This document shows, piece by piece, positions 44,760-52,011 of a stretch of DNA of 64,000 nucleotides. The number at the start of each line of letters is the position of its first letter. Within the stretch, counting starts at the first letter, position 1. A program made the position numbers and the translations under genes. The stretch covers positions 1 to 64,000 of the forward strand of contig DATCMH010000018.1 in assembly GCA_036563505.1 (NCBI GenBank), given 5' to 3'. The notes below the pieces were generated by a model, which had not been told where the DNA came from, made no database searches, and saw only the letters and a program-made list of their open reading frames with translations. This DNA comes from DATCMH01 sp036563505. Lineage in GTDB: Bacteria > Pseudomonadota > Alphaproteobacteria > Rhizobiales > Beijerinckiaceae.

Positions 44760-45641
44760 CTACCCCTCGCCCCGGATCATCTCGATGATGCCGGAAAAGT
44801 CGGTGCCGCCTTCGCCCTGGCCGTTGTGGAGGGCATAGAGTTGCGCGGCCTGGGCGCCGAGGGGCGTCACGGCGCCGGCTGCGGCCGCGGCTTCCTGCGC
44901 GAGCTTCAGGTCCTTCAGCATCAGCGCGGAGGCGAAGCCCGGCTTGTAGCCGTTGTTCGCCGGCGAGGTCGGCACGGGGCCGGGCACGGGGCAGTAGGTG
45001 GTGAGCGACCAGCACTGGCCCGAGGAGGTCGAGGCGACGTCGAACAGCGCCTGATGCGAGAGCCCGAGCTTTTCCGCCAGCACGAAGGCTTCGGCGACGC
45101 CGATCATCGAGATGCCGAGGATCATGTTGTTGCAGATCTTCGCCGCCTGGCCGGCGCCGGCCTCGCCGCAATGGACGACCTTGCGGCCCATCTGACTCAA
45201 GATCGGCTCGGCCTTGGCGAAGGCCTCCGTGCTGCCGCCGCACATGAAGGTGAGCGTTCCGGCCGTTGCCCCGCCGACGCCGCCCGAGACGGGGGCGTCA
45301 AGGGAGAGGCAGCCCCGCTCGGCCGCCATCGCGTGGGTTTTTCGCGCGCTCTCGACGTCGATGGTGGAGGAGTCGATCACGAGCGTGCCGGCCGGCAGAG
45401 CGCCCAGGATCTCGGACCAGACCTGGAGCACGTGCTTGCCCGCGGGCAGCATCGTGACCACCACCTCGGCTCCCGCGCAAGCCTCGCCCACCGCGGCGGC
45501 CACCGTCACGCCAGCCGTGCGCGCGGCTGCCAGCGCCGCCTCGCCGAGGTCGAAGCCCTTCACCTCGTGCCCCGCCTTGACGAGGTTGGCGGCCATCGGC
45601 CCGCCCATGTTGCCGAGGCCGACGAAGGCGATGGTGGTCAT
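44760..45641 (-). CDS. mmsB: 3-hydroxyisobutyrate dehydrogenase
   Basis: A 293-residue beta-hydroxyacid dehydrogenase. FVGLGNMGGPMAANLVKAGH binds NAD, DAPVSGGVGGATAGTLTFM is the substrate loop, and the catalytic Lys lies in GAGQAAKICNNM. The neighbours (isobutyryl-CoA dehydrogenase and mmsA) indicate oxidation of 3-hydroxyisobutyrate to methylmalonate semialdehyde in valine breakdown. The 2-(hydroxymethyl)glutarate dehydrogenase of nicotinate fermentation belongs to the same family, so a second role with the enamidase product cannot be excluded. Confidence 0.9.
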   Translation of the reverse strand: MTTIAFVGLGNMGGPMAANLVKAGHEVKGFDLGEAALAAARTAGVTVAAAVGEACAGAEVVVTMLPAGKHVLQVWSEILGALPAGTLVIDSSTIDVESARKTHAMAAERGCLSLDAPVSGGVGGATAGTLTFMCGGSTEAFAKAEPILSQMGRKVVHCGEAGAGQAAKICNNMILGISMIGVAEAFVLAEKLGLSHQALFDVASTSSGQCWSLTTYCPVPGPVPTSPANNGYKPGFASALMLKDLKLAQEAAAAAGAVTPLGAQAAQLYALHNGQGEGGTDFSGIIEMIRGEG

Positions 45642-45684
45642 GTGGCGTCAACTCCCGCTGATGGTTCGGTGAAGAGTGAGGCGG

Positions 45685-46056
45685 TCAGGCGCGTCCCGCA
45701 GTCCAGAGCGTTCCAACGAGCAGGAAGCCGTAGAACCAGAGCGCCAGCGATCCGAAGACCTTGTCGAGGGCGGGATCGAGCCCGGGGAAGAAAACGGCGA
45801 AATGCGAGGCGACCGCCGCCAACACGAGTAGGCCCGGCACGGCGGCGAGCCCACCCACCCGCGCCGCCTCCATCGCCCGCGCCCGCGCGAGGCGGTGGGC
45901 GACGAGGCCGAACGCGAGTCCGAGGATCGCGGCGCCGGTGAAGTTGAGCTGGAACGCCCGCCGGCCGGTGACGAAGAACAAAGGTCCCGCGACGTAGAAC
46001 AAGAGCAGGATCGCGGCGGCGAGCGCGAAGCCGAGGGCGAGCGCGCGCAGGGTCAT
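45685..46056 (-). CDS. Small four-helix membrane protein
   Basis: A 123-residue inner-membrane protein with four predicted helices (ALALGFALAAAILLLFYVAG; FTGAAILGLAFGLVAHRLA; LAAVPGLLVLAAVASHFAVF; LALWFYGFLLVGTLW). I do not recognise a family. The ATG overlaps the stop of the acyl-CoA dehydrogenase gene (46053-46056), so it is translated as part of the valine operon. Confidence 0.65.
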   Translation of the reverse strand: MTLRALALGFALAAAILLLFYVAGPLFFVTGRRAFQLNFTGAAILGLAFGLVAHRLARARAMEAARVGGLAAVPGLLVLAAVASHFAVFFPGLDPALDKVFGSLALWFYGFLLVGTLWTAGRA

Positions 46057-47204
46057 TGGCTTCGCCCGACGAGCCCCCGCGCCACGATCATGCGCATGAT
46101 CTCGTTCGTGCCCTCCAGGATCTGATGGACCCTGAGATCCCGCACGATCTTCTCGATGCCGTAATCGGCCAAGTAGCCGTAGCCGCCGTGGAGTTGGAGA
46201 GCCTTGTTCGCCACCTCGAAGCCCGTGTCGGTGGCAACTCTCTTTGCCATGGCGCACAGCCGCGTGGCGTCGGGCGAGCCGGCGTCGAGGTTCGCCGCCG
46301 CGCGCCACAGGAAGGTGCGGGCGGATTCGAGTTCGATCGCCATGTCGGCGAGGGTGAACTGGAGCGCCTGAAAATCGGCGAGCCGGCTCCCGAAGGCTTT
46401 TCGCTCGCTCGTGTACTGCAGGGCCTTGTCCAGCGCTGCTTGCGCCCCGCCGAGCGAACAAGCGCCGATGTTGAGCCGTCCGCCGTCGAGCCCGCTCATG
46501 GCGATCTTAAAGCCGATGCCTTCCGGCCCGAGGCGGTTGGCGACGGGCACGCGGCAATCCTCGAAGATCACCTGCCGGGTCGGTTGGGCGTTCCAGCCCA
46601 TCTTCTTCTCGTTGGCGCCGAAGGACAGGCCGGGCGCGTCCTTCTCGACGACGAGGGTCGAGATGCCTGAGGCCCCGCCCTCGGCCGTTCGCACCATCGT
46701 GACGTAAAGGTCGGCCGAGCCGGCGCCCGAGATGAACTGCTTGACGCCGTTGACGACGTAATGGTCACCGTCGCGCACGGCCCGGGTCTTCAGGGCGGCG
46801 GCATCCGAGCCGGCGCCCGGCTCGGTGAGGCAGTAGCTCGCCAGATGCTCCATGGTGCAGAGCTTCGGGACGAAGCGCTGCCGCTGCTCGTCCGACCCGT
46901 AGCGGTCAATCATCCACGCGGCCATGTTGTGGATGGAGATATAGGCCGCCACCGTCGGGCAGCCCGTCGAGAGCGCCTCGAAGATGAGCGCCGCGTCGAG
47001 GCGTGAGAGGCCTGAGCCGCCCACATCCTCGCGGATGTAGACTCCGCCCATGCCGAGTCCTGCTGCTTCCCGCATTTCCTCGACGGGAAAGTGCTTCTGC
47101 TCGTCCCAGGCCACCGCGTTCGGCGCGAGGCGCTCGGCGGCGAAGGCTTGCGCTATCTCACGGATGGCGGCCTGGTCGTCGGTGAGGGCGAAGAGGTTAG
47201 TCAC
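46053..47204 (-). CDS. Isobutyryl-CoA dehydrogenase (acyl-CoA dehydrogenase family)
   Basis: A 383-residue flavoprotein when started at GTG 47204 (TNLFALTDDQAAIREIA); an ATG at 47237 would add 11 residues and overlap vapC by 41 bases. Motifs include YCLTEPGAGSDAAAL, the FAD-binding segment LQLHGGYGYL and the C-terminal YEILEGTNEIMR-like part QILEGTNEIMRMIVARG. The segment with neighbours mmsB and mmsA fits oxidation of isobutyryl-CoA to methacrylyl-CoA. Electrons go to ETF, encoded elsewhere. Confidence 0.88.
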   Translation of the reverse strand: MTNLFALTDDQAAIREIAQAFAAERLAPNAVAWDEQKHFPVEEMREAAGLGMGGVYIREDVGGSGLSRLDAALIFEALSTGCPTVAAYISIHNMAAWMIDRYGSDEQRQRFVPKLCTMEHLASYCLTEPGAGSDAAALKTRAVRDGDHYVVNGVKQFISGAGSADLYVTMVRTAEGGASGISTLVVEKDAPGLSFGANEKKMGWNAQPTRQVIFEDCRVPVANRLGPEGIGFKIAMSGLDGGRLNIGACSLGGAQAALDKALQYTSERKAFGSRLADFQALQFTLADMAIELESARTFLWRAAANLDAGSPDATRLCAMAKRVATDTGFEVANKALQLHGGYGYLADYGIEKIVRDLRVHQILEGTNEIMRMIVARGLVGRSQ

Positions 47205-47613
47205 GCCACCGGCTCGTATGGGTGATGTATCGAGCATGGGATGTGCCCTGGAGCTTGTCGATGAAGCGTTGGTCGGAGGTGACGAGGCGCGTGGCGCGCC
47301 GCTCGGCGTGGGCCAAGAACAAGCAATCGTAGAGCGGATGGCGCAGTTCGAGCGACAGGGCGAAGGCAGCGTCGATGAGCGGGGCAGTTGGCTCTAGAAT
47401 GGGAAGGATCGCCTCCGAGCCGCTCAGCGCCATCCGGGCGAAGTCAGCCTCAACATCACCGCGCCGAACCGCGCGTGTCAGGGCTCCTGCCAACTCGCAG
47501 CGCAAATGATCCGGCGCGAACAGCGGCTCGTCCTGGTCGATGAGCGAAACGGCACCATCGGTCGCCGGCCCAGGCACGATCATGTCGAAGACGACGGTTG
47601 TATCGAGGATCAA
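47197..47613 (-). CDS. vapC: VapC-family PIN-domain toxin
   Basis: A 138-residue PIN ribonuclease. The acidic site is built from the first Asp in LILDTTVVFD, Glu in LRCELAGALTRA, Asp in LYDCLFLAHAE and Asp in LVTSDQRF. Translation most likely starts at TTG 47613, which overlaps the TGA of vapB and follows GAGGAGAA; no ATG or GTG is available at the family start. VapC toxins cleave RNA (often initiator tRNA or 23S rRNA) and are held inactive by VapB. It overlaps the next gene by eight bases. Confidence 0.83.
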   Translation of the reverse strand: MILDTTVVFDMIVPGPATDGAVSLIDQDEPLFAPDHLRCELAGALTRAVRRGDVEADFARMALSGSEAILPILEPTAPLIDAAFALSLELRHPLYDCLFLAHAERRATRLVTSDQRFIDKLQGTSHARYITHTSRWRD

Positions 47614-47852
47614 GAGTTCTCCTCGCGCTCGGCCCGAACGAACGGGACGCTGCCTTCGGACAAGGGCGGTCTCTCCCCCCACAAGCGGTGGAGCCCGTCG
47701 ATCACCGCTCGACGGTCAGCCTTCGTCAGCATCGCGCCTTTCCCGAGCGCATCCTTCGCCTCGTGCTGAAGCGACGTTCCCCTCGCTTCGGCGCGACGCT
47801 TCAGCGTTTGGAGCACGGTCTCATCGACGTTGCGGATCAGAAGGTCAGCCAT
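47610..47852 (-). CDS. vapB: VapB/FitA-like antitoxin
   Basis: An 80-residue protein beginning MADLLIRNVDETVLQTLKRR, the ribbon-helix-helix pattern of FitA-like antitoxins (a DNA-binding beta strand followed by two helices). The C-terminal half (WGERPPLSEGSVPF) would wrap the toxin. The start at 47852 is chosen because homologues begin here. Two TGATATCA boxes lie just upstream, a likely autoregulatory operator. Confidence 0.83.
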   Translation of the reverse strand: MADLLIRNVDETVLQTLKRRAEARGTSLQHEAKDALGKGAMLTKADRRAVIDGLHRLWGERPPLSEGSVPFVRAEREENS

Positions 47853-47861
47853 CGGTTCACC

Positions 47862-47882
47862 TGATATCAATGATGATATCAT
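47862..47882. promoter_or_regulatory. Operator of the vapBC pair
   Basis: Two palindromic TGATATCA boxes at 47862-47869 and 47874-47881 are spaced 12 bases apart, about one helical turn, just upstream of vapB. This is the arrangement expected for a ribbon-helix-helix dimer pair. It overlaps the last codons of the MBL-fold gene. Confidence 0.6.
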
Positions 47883-48778
47883 CCTGTCTTCGCCTCAGCG
47901 AGCCCCGGCGAAATGCTGAGTTCGTCGAGTGGCACGGGAAAGGCATGCGGCCGGGTGGCAAGCATGGCGTCGATCAACGCCAGGGCCTCTTTGCGGCCGC
48001 TGTTCACCACCTGCTCGAAGGGGGTCCAGGTCTGGACGAAGTCGAGGGGCGCGAAGACGGCCCGGTAGCGTTTCAGCTCGTTCGGGGTCAGCGGCACGCC
48101 GCGCACGAAGGCCTTGTGGGCGGAGATGGTGGTGGCGCGGCGCGGGTCGGCGGGGTCGAGCTCGAATTTCAGGGCATCGCCGCAGAAGAAGATGCGGCGG
48201 CGGCGGTCATAGAGCGCCGTGTGGCCGTCAAAATGGCCGGCGGTGAGGTGCAGCTCGAGGCCGGGCAGGGGCTCCAGGACGTCGTCGAAGGGCCAGGAGA
48301 CTTTGAGCGCCGCGGACCAGGCGAGGTCGCCGGGGTGGAGGGCCAGCTCCGGGTCGAAGCGGTCCTGGAGTTGCCAGAGCGCACCGTAGGAATGGGGGTG
48401 CGAGGCGGAGAGCACCTGCATCCCGCCCAGCCGCTCGATTTGGCGGAGAGCCTCGTTGCTGAAGGCGGCGCAGCCCTCGAAGCCCAGGTTCCCGTTTTCG
48501 GTCCGGACGAGGTAGTGGCTCGATCCGATGCCGCTCACCGGGTCGTTCCAGAAGCGCCAGACGCCAGGCTCGAGCTCGGCCCAGTGGCAGGGAAAGCGCG
48601 CCTGCGCCTCTTCCAGCGTCCAGAAGCGCCAGCCGTCCTGGGGCACGACGTGGCGCGCGTCGAGGCACAGGGGGCACTGCGCCGGCCGATCGAAGTGGCG
48701 CTGCCAGAAGCCGCAGTTGTCGCAGAGGAAGGCCGGCAGCTCGAGGGCGCCGGCGAAGGGAAGATAGCCGGGGCTCAT
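47879..48778 (-). CDS. MBL-fold metallohydrolase with N-terminal zinc ribbon
   Basis: A 299-residue protein. Residues 19-38 (CDNCGFWQRHFDRPAQCPLC) form a CxxC...CxxC zinc ribbon or rubredoxin-like motif. The rest is a metallo-beta-lactamase fold with SHPHSYGALW, LTAGHFDGHTALYD and FFCGDALKF as candidate metal-binding loops; the classical HxHxDH motif is degenerate. The substrate is unknown. The start overlaps the Uma2 gene's stop by four bases. Confidence 0.78.
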   Translation of the reverse strand: MSPGYLPFAGALELPAFLCDNCGFWQRHFDRPAQCPLCLDARHVVPQDGWRFWTLEEAQARFPCHWAELEPGVWRFWNDPVSGIGSSHYLVRTENGNLGFEGCAAFSNEALRQIERLGGMQVLSASHPHSYGALWQLQDRFDPELALHPGDLAWSAALKVSWPFDDVLEPLPGLELHLTAGHFDGHTALYDRRRRIFFCGDALKFELDPADPRRATTISAHKAFVRGVPLTPNELKRYRAVFAPLDFVQTWTPFEQVVNSGRKEALALIDAMLATRPHAFPVPLDELSISPGLAEAKTG

Positions 48779-49332
48779 GAATCGGCGCGGGGGAGGAGGT
48801 CGGCGACGGAGAGGGTCAGGCCCGGCGGGTCGAAGGACAGGTCGCCCTCGCAGGCGATACGGGTCTCGATGATCTCGGCGCCGCGGCGATGGTGGATCAC
48901 GACGCGATGTCCCGCATCGACGATGAGGTAGTGGTGGACGCTGGCGAGGCGAAGATAGTCGATCAGCTTGCGGGTCGCGTCGACGCGGCGGGTCGAGGGC
49001 GAGAGCACCTCGACCACGATCACAGGATCGGCCAACTCGACGGCCTCGTCCGGGAGCCGGGGACCGCAGGACACGGCGGCGTCCGGGTCGTAGGCCGTCC
49101 GCTCGTTCACACGAACGGTCAGGCCATTCGGAAAGGCCTCACAAGATAGGCCTGCGGCTTCGATCGCGGCTGCGAGGGCTGTTTGCACGGCAACCTTCGT
49201 CCGCGCGTGCAAGACCTGCTCCGGCGACATCGCCACGACCTCGCCGTCGCAGAGCTCGTAGCGCCCGGGCCGCTCTTCAGCCCAGGCCAGGAACTCGTCG
49301 ACGGTCATCCGCGGGGTCGGCTCGTGCTTCAT
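48775..49332 (-). CDS. Uma2-family (PD-(D/E)XK-like) protein
   Basis: A 185-residue protein starting MKHEPTPRMTVDEFLAW. The nuclease-like core reads YDPDAAVSCGP, then VIVVEVLSPSTRRVDATRK and LIDYLRLASVHHYLIVD, the Uma2 (DUF820) pattern. Uma2 proteins are widespread and often multicopy; a DNA endonuclease role is assumed from the fold but rarely tested. It is in the valine operon between mmsA and the MBL-fold gene. An in-frame ATG at 49350 is an alternative. Confidence 0.82.
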   Translation of the reverse strand: MKHEPTPRMTVDEFLAWAEERPGRYELCDGEVVAMSPEQVLHARTKVAVQTALAAAIEAAGLSCEAFPNGLTVRVNERTAYDPDAAVSCGPRLPDEAVELADPVIVVEVLSPSTRRVDATRKLIDYLRLASVHHYLIVDAGHRVVIHHRRGAEIIETRIACEGDLSFDPPGLTLSVADLLPRADS

Positions 49333-49362
49333 GGGCTCAGAGCCTAGCACACCCGCTCTCGT

Positions 49363-50859
49363 TCACTGCATGGTCGGGATGACGAAGCTCGCGCCGTCCT
49401 TGATGCCGGATGGCCAGCGGGAGGTGACGGTTTTGGTCTTGGTGTAGAAGCGGATGGCGTCCGGCCCGTGCTGGTTCAGGTCGCCGAAGCCGGAGCGCTT
49501 CCAGCCGCCGAAGGTGTAGTAGGCGAGCGGCACCGGGATCGGCACGTTGATGCCCACCATGCCCACATTCACCTTGGCCGCGAAGTCCCGCGCCGCGTCG
49601 CCGTCGCGGGTGTAGATCGCGACGCCGTTGCCGTATTCGTGGCTGGAGGCCAGCTGCAGCCCCTCGTCGTAGGAGCCCGCCCGCACCACCGAGAGCACGG
49701 GCCCGAAGATCTCTTCCTTGTAGATGCGCATGTCAGGCTGGACCTCGTCGAAGAGGCAGCCGCCCATGTAGAAGCCGTTCTCATAGCCCTGCAGCTTGAA
49801 GTCGCGGCCGTCGACGACGAGCTTGGCGCCTTCCTGGACGCCGAGATCGACATAGCCGCGCACGCGGTCGAGGTGCTGCTTCGTGACCAAGGGCCCATAG
49901 TCGGCGGACGGATCCGTCGAGGGACCGACTTTTAGGCTCTCGACGCGGGGGATCAGCTTGTCCATGAGCTGGTCGGCGGTGGATTTCCCCACGGGGACGG
50001 CCACCGAGATCGCCATGCAGCGCTCGCCCGCCGAGCCGTAGCCGGCGCCGATGAGGGCGTCGACGGCCTGGTCCATGTCGGCGTCGGGCATGATGATCAT
50101 GTGGTTCTTGGCGCCGCCGAAGCACTGCGCCCGCTTGCCCGTCGCGGCAGCCCGCGAATAGACGTACTCGGCGATCGAGGACGAGCCGACGAAGCCCACG
50201 GCGCGGATGTCCGGATCGTCGAGGATGGCGTCCACCGCCTCCTTGTCGCCGTTCACCACGTTGAGGATACCTGCCGGCAGGCCCGCCTCGATCATGAGCT
50301 CGGCCAGGCGCATCGGCACGCCCGGATCGCGCTCGGAAGGCTTCAGAATGAAGGCGTTGCCGCAGGCGATGGCCGGCGCGAACTTCCACATTGGGATCAT
50401 GGCGGGGAAGTTGAACGGCGTGATGCCGGCCACGACCCCGAGCGGCTGGCGCAGCGAGTAGATGTCGATGCCCGGACCCGCTCCTTCCGTGTACTCGCCC
50501 TTCTGCAGCTGCGGGATGCCGCAGCAGAACTCCACCACCTCGAGCCCGCGCTGGATGTCGCCCTTGGCGTCGGCGATCGTCTTGCCGTGCTCGCGGGCGA
50601 GCAGATCGGCCAGCGCGTCCATCTCGCGGTTGAGGAGCCCAAGGAAGGCCATCATCACGCGAGCGCGCCGCTGCGGGTTCACCGCGGCCCAGGCAGGCTG
50701 CGCCGCGGCCGCGTTCTCCACCGCCGCACGCATCTCGGCGCGGGAGGCCAAGGCTACCCGCCCGATCACCGCGCCGTCCATGGGCTGATAGATGTCGGCG
50801 TAGCGCCCCGAGGATCCCGCGACCTCGCGGCCGCCCACGAAATGACCTACCTCGCGCAT
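49363..50859 (-). CDS. mmsA: CoA-acylating methylmalonate-semialdehyde dehydrogenase
   Basis: A 498-residue aldehyde dehydrogenase that converts methylmalonate semialdehyde to propionyl-CoA. It has the MmsA traits ITPFNFPAMIPMWKFAPAI, FVGSSSIAEYVYSRAA, FGGAKNHMIIMPDADMDQAV and catalytic Cys281 in SAGERCMAIS. It is first in the minus-strand valine operon and divergent from a LysR gene, which probably controls it. Confidence 0.95.
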   Translation of the reverse strand: MREVGHFVGGREVAGSSGRYADIYQPMDGAVIGRVALASRAEMRAAVENAAAAQPAWAAVNPQRRARVMMAFLGLLNREMDALADLLAREHGKTIADAKGDIQRGLEVVEFCCGIPQLQKGEYTEGAGPGIDIYSLRQPLGVVAGITPFNFPAMIPMWKFAPAIACGNAFILKPSERDPGVPMRLAELMIEAGLPAGILNVVNGDKEAVDAILDDPDIRAVGFVGSSSIAEYVYSRAAATGKRAQCFGGAKNHMIIMPDADMDQAVDALIGAGYGSAGERCMAISVAVPVGKSTADQLMDKLIPRVESLKVGPSTDPSADYGPLVTKQHLDRVRGYVDLGVQEGAKLVVDGRDFKLQGYENGFYMGGCLFDEVQPDMRIYKEEIFGPVLSVVRAGSYDEGLQLASSHEYGNGVAIYTRDGDAARDFAAKVNVGMVGINVPIPVPLAYYTFGGWKRSGFGDLNQHGPDAIRFYTKTKTVTSRWPSGIKDGASFVIPTMQ

Positions 50860-50993
50860 GACGCGCCTCCCTCTCGAATCTCAGTCGTTGAACAGCTCGC
50901 TAGCATTGCGATAACCGCACGGCCATACGAGAAATCGAAGCGGTCGTGTGCGCGAATGCGATCACAGGCCCGACCACGCGGGACGATGTGGGC

Positions 50994-51890
50994 ATGAGCC
51001 GGTTCGATTGGGACGATCTGCGCTTCTTCCTCGCCGTCGCCCGGGCGGGGCGCCTCACGGTGGCGGCGCGGCGGCTGGGAGCCGATCACGCCACGGTCTC
51101 GCGCCGCGTCACCGCGCTGGAGGCGGCGCTGAAAGCCAAGCTTTTCGAGCGCCGGCCGCAGGGATATGCCCTGACCGAGCACGGCGAGCGGCTTCTCGCC
51201 AAGGCCGAGAGCATGGAGACGCAGGCGCTCGCCGTGTCGAGCGAGATCGGCGGGGCGGACCTCGCCCTGTCGGGCATCGTGCGGATCGGCACGCCCGACG
51301 GCTTCGGGACCGCGTTCCTCGCGCCCCGGATGGCCAGCTTCGGGGCGCAGTTTCCCGATCTCGAGGTGCAGGTCGTCGCCATGCCGCGACTTCTTTCCCT
51401 TTCGAAGCGCGAGGCCGACATCGCCGTCTCGCTCAGCCCGCCGAAGGAGGGCAAGATCGTCGCGCGCAAGCTCACCGACTACCGGCTCGGCCTCTACGCC
51501 ACGCAGGCCTACCTCGACCGCGCCGCGCCCGTCACCGCGCCGGACGATCTGCACGCCCACGCCGTCATCGGCTACATCGACGACCTCATCTTCACGCCCG
51601 AGCTCGACTATCTCGACGAGGTCTCGCGGGGGCTGCGCGCCCGCATCCAGAGCTCGAGCCTCGTGGCGCAGATGAACGCCGCGCTCTCGGACGCCGGCAT
51701 CTGCGTCCTGCCCCGCTTCATGGCGGCGCCTGAGCCGCGCCTCGTGCCGGTCCTGCCCGAGGCCGTGGCGATCACCCGTTCCTTCTGGCTCATCGTCCAT
51801 GCCGACCTGAAAGAGGTCGCGCGCATTCGGGCGGCGATGGATTTTCTGGTGCGCGAGGTGAAGGCAGCGCGGGGGCTGTTCATGCCGTGA
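50994..51890 (+). CDS. LysR-family transcriptional regulator
   Basis: A 298-residue regulator with an N-terminal winged helix (FDWDDLRFFLAVARAGRLTV, then RRLGADHATVSRRVTALE). The effector domain follows, ending near LVREVKAARGL. It starts at ATG 50994, 134 bases from the divergent mmsA; the arrangement is typical for a LysR regulator of the adjacent catabolic operon. It ends three bases before a palindromic repeat. Confidence 0.9.
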   Translation: MSRFDWDDLRFFLAVARAGRLTVAARRLGADHATVSRRVTALEAALKAKLFERRPQGYALTEHGERLLAKAESMETQALAVSSEIGGADLALSGIVRIGTPDGFGTAFLAPRMASFGAQFPDLEVQVVAMPRLLSLSKREADIAVSLSPPKEGKIVARKLTDYRLGLYATQAYLDRAAPVTAPDDLHAHAVIGYIDDLIFTPELDYLDEVSRGLRARIQSSSLVAQMNAALSDAGICVLPRFMAAPEPRLVPVLPEAVAITRSFWLIVHADLKEVARIRAAMDFLVREVKAARGLFMP

Positions 51891-51892
51891 AT

Positions 51893-52008
51893 GTCATTCC
51901 GGGGCCGCGCAGCGGAACCCGGAACCCACGACCGGGCCGGATGTTGCTCGCAGCCGCTCACCCGGCCCTGGATTCCGGGTTCTCGGCTTCGCCGAGCCCC
52001 GGAATGAC
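51893..52008. repeat. Palindromic intergenic repeat, copy B
   Basis: A 116-base relative of the element at 24597-24712, with the same outer arms (GTCATTCCGGGGC and GCCCCGGAATGAC). The central 33 bases (51933-51965) match the reverse complement of the centre of copy A at about 28 of 32 positions. It fills the gap between the convergent LysR and permease genes and may act as a bidirectional terminator. Confidence 0.85.
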
Positions 52009-52011
52009 GCG

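Noticed and set aside
47662..47682. Upstream start for vapC giving a longer protein
   Set aside because: It would overlap most of the vapB C-terminus and add residues not found in PIN-domain proteins; the TTG at 47613 fits the family.
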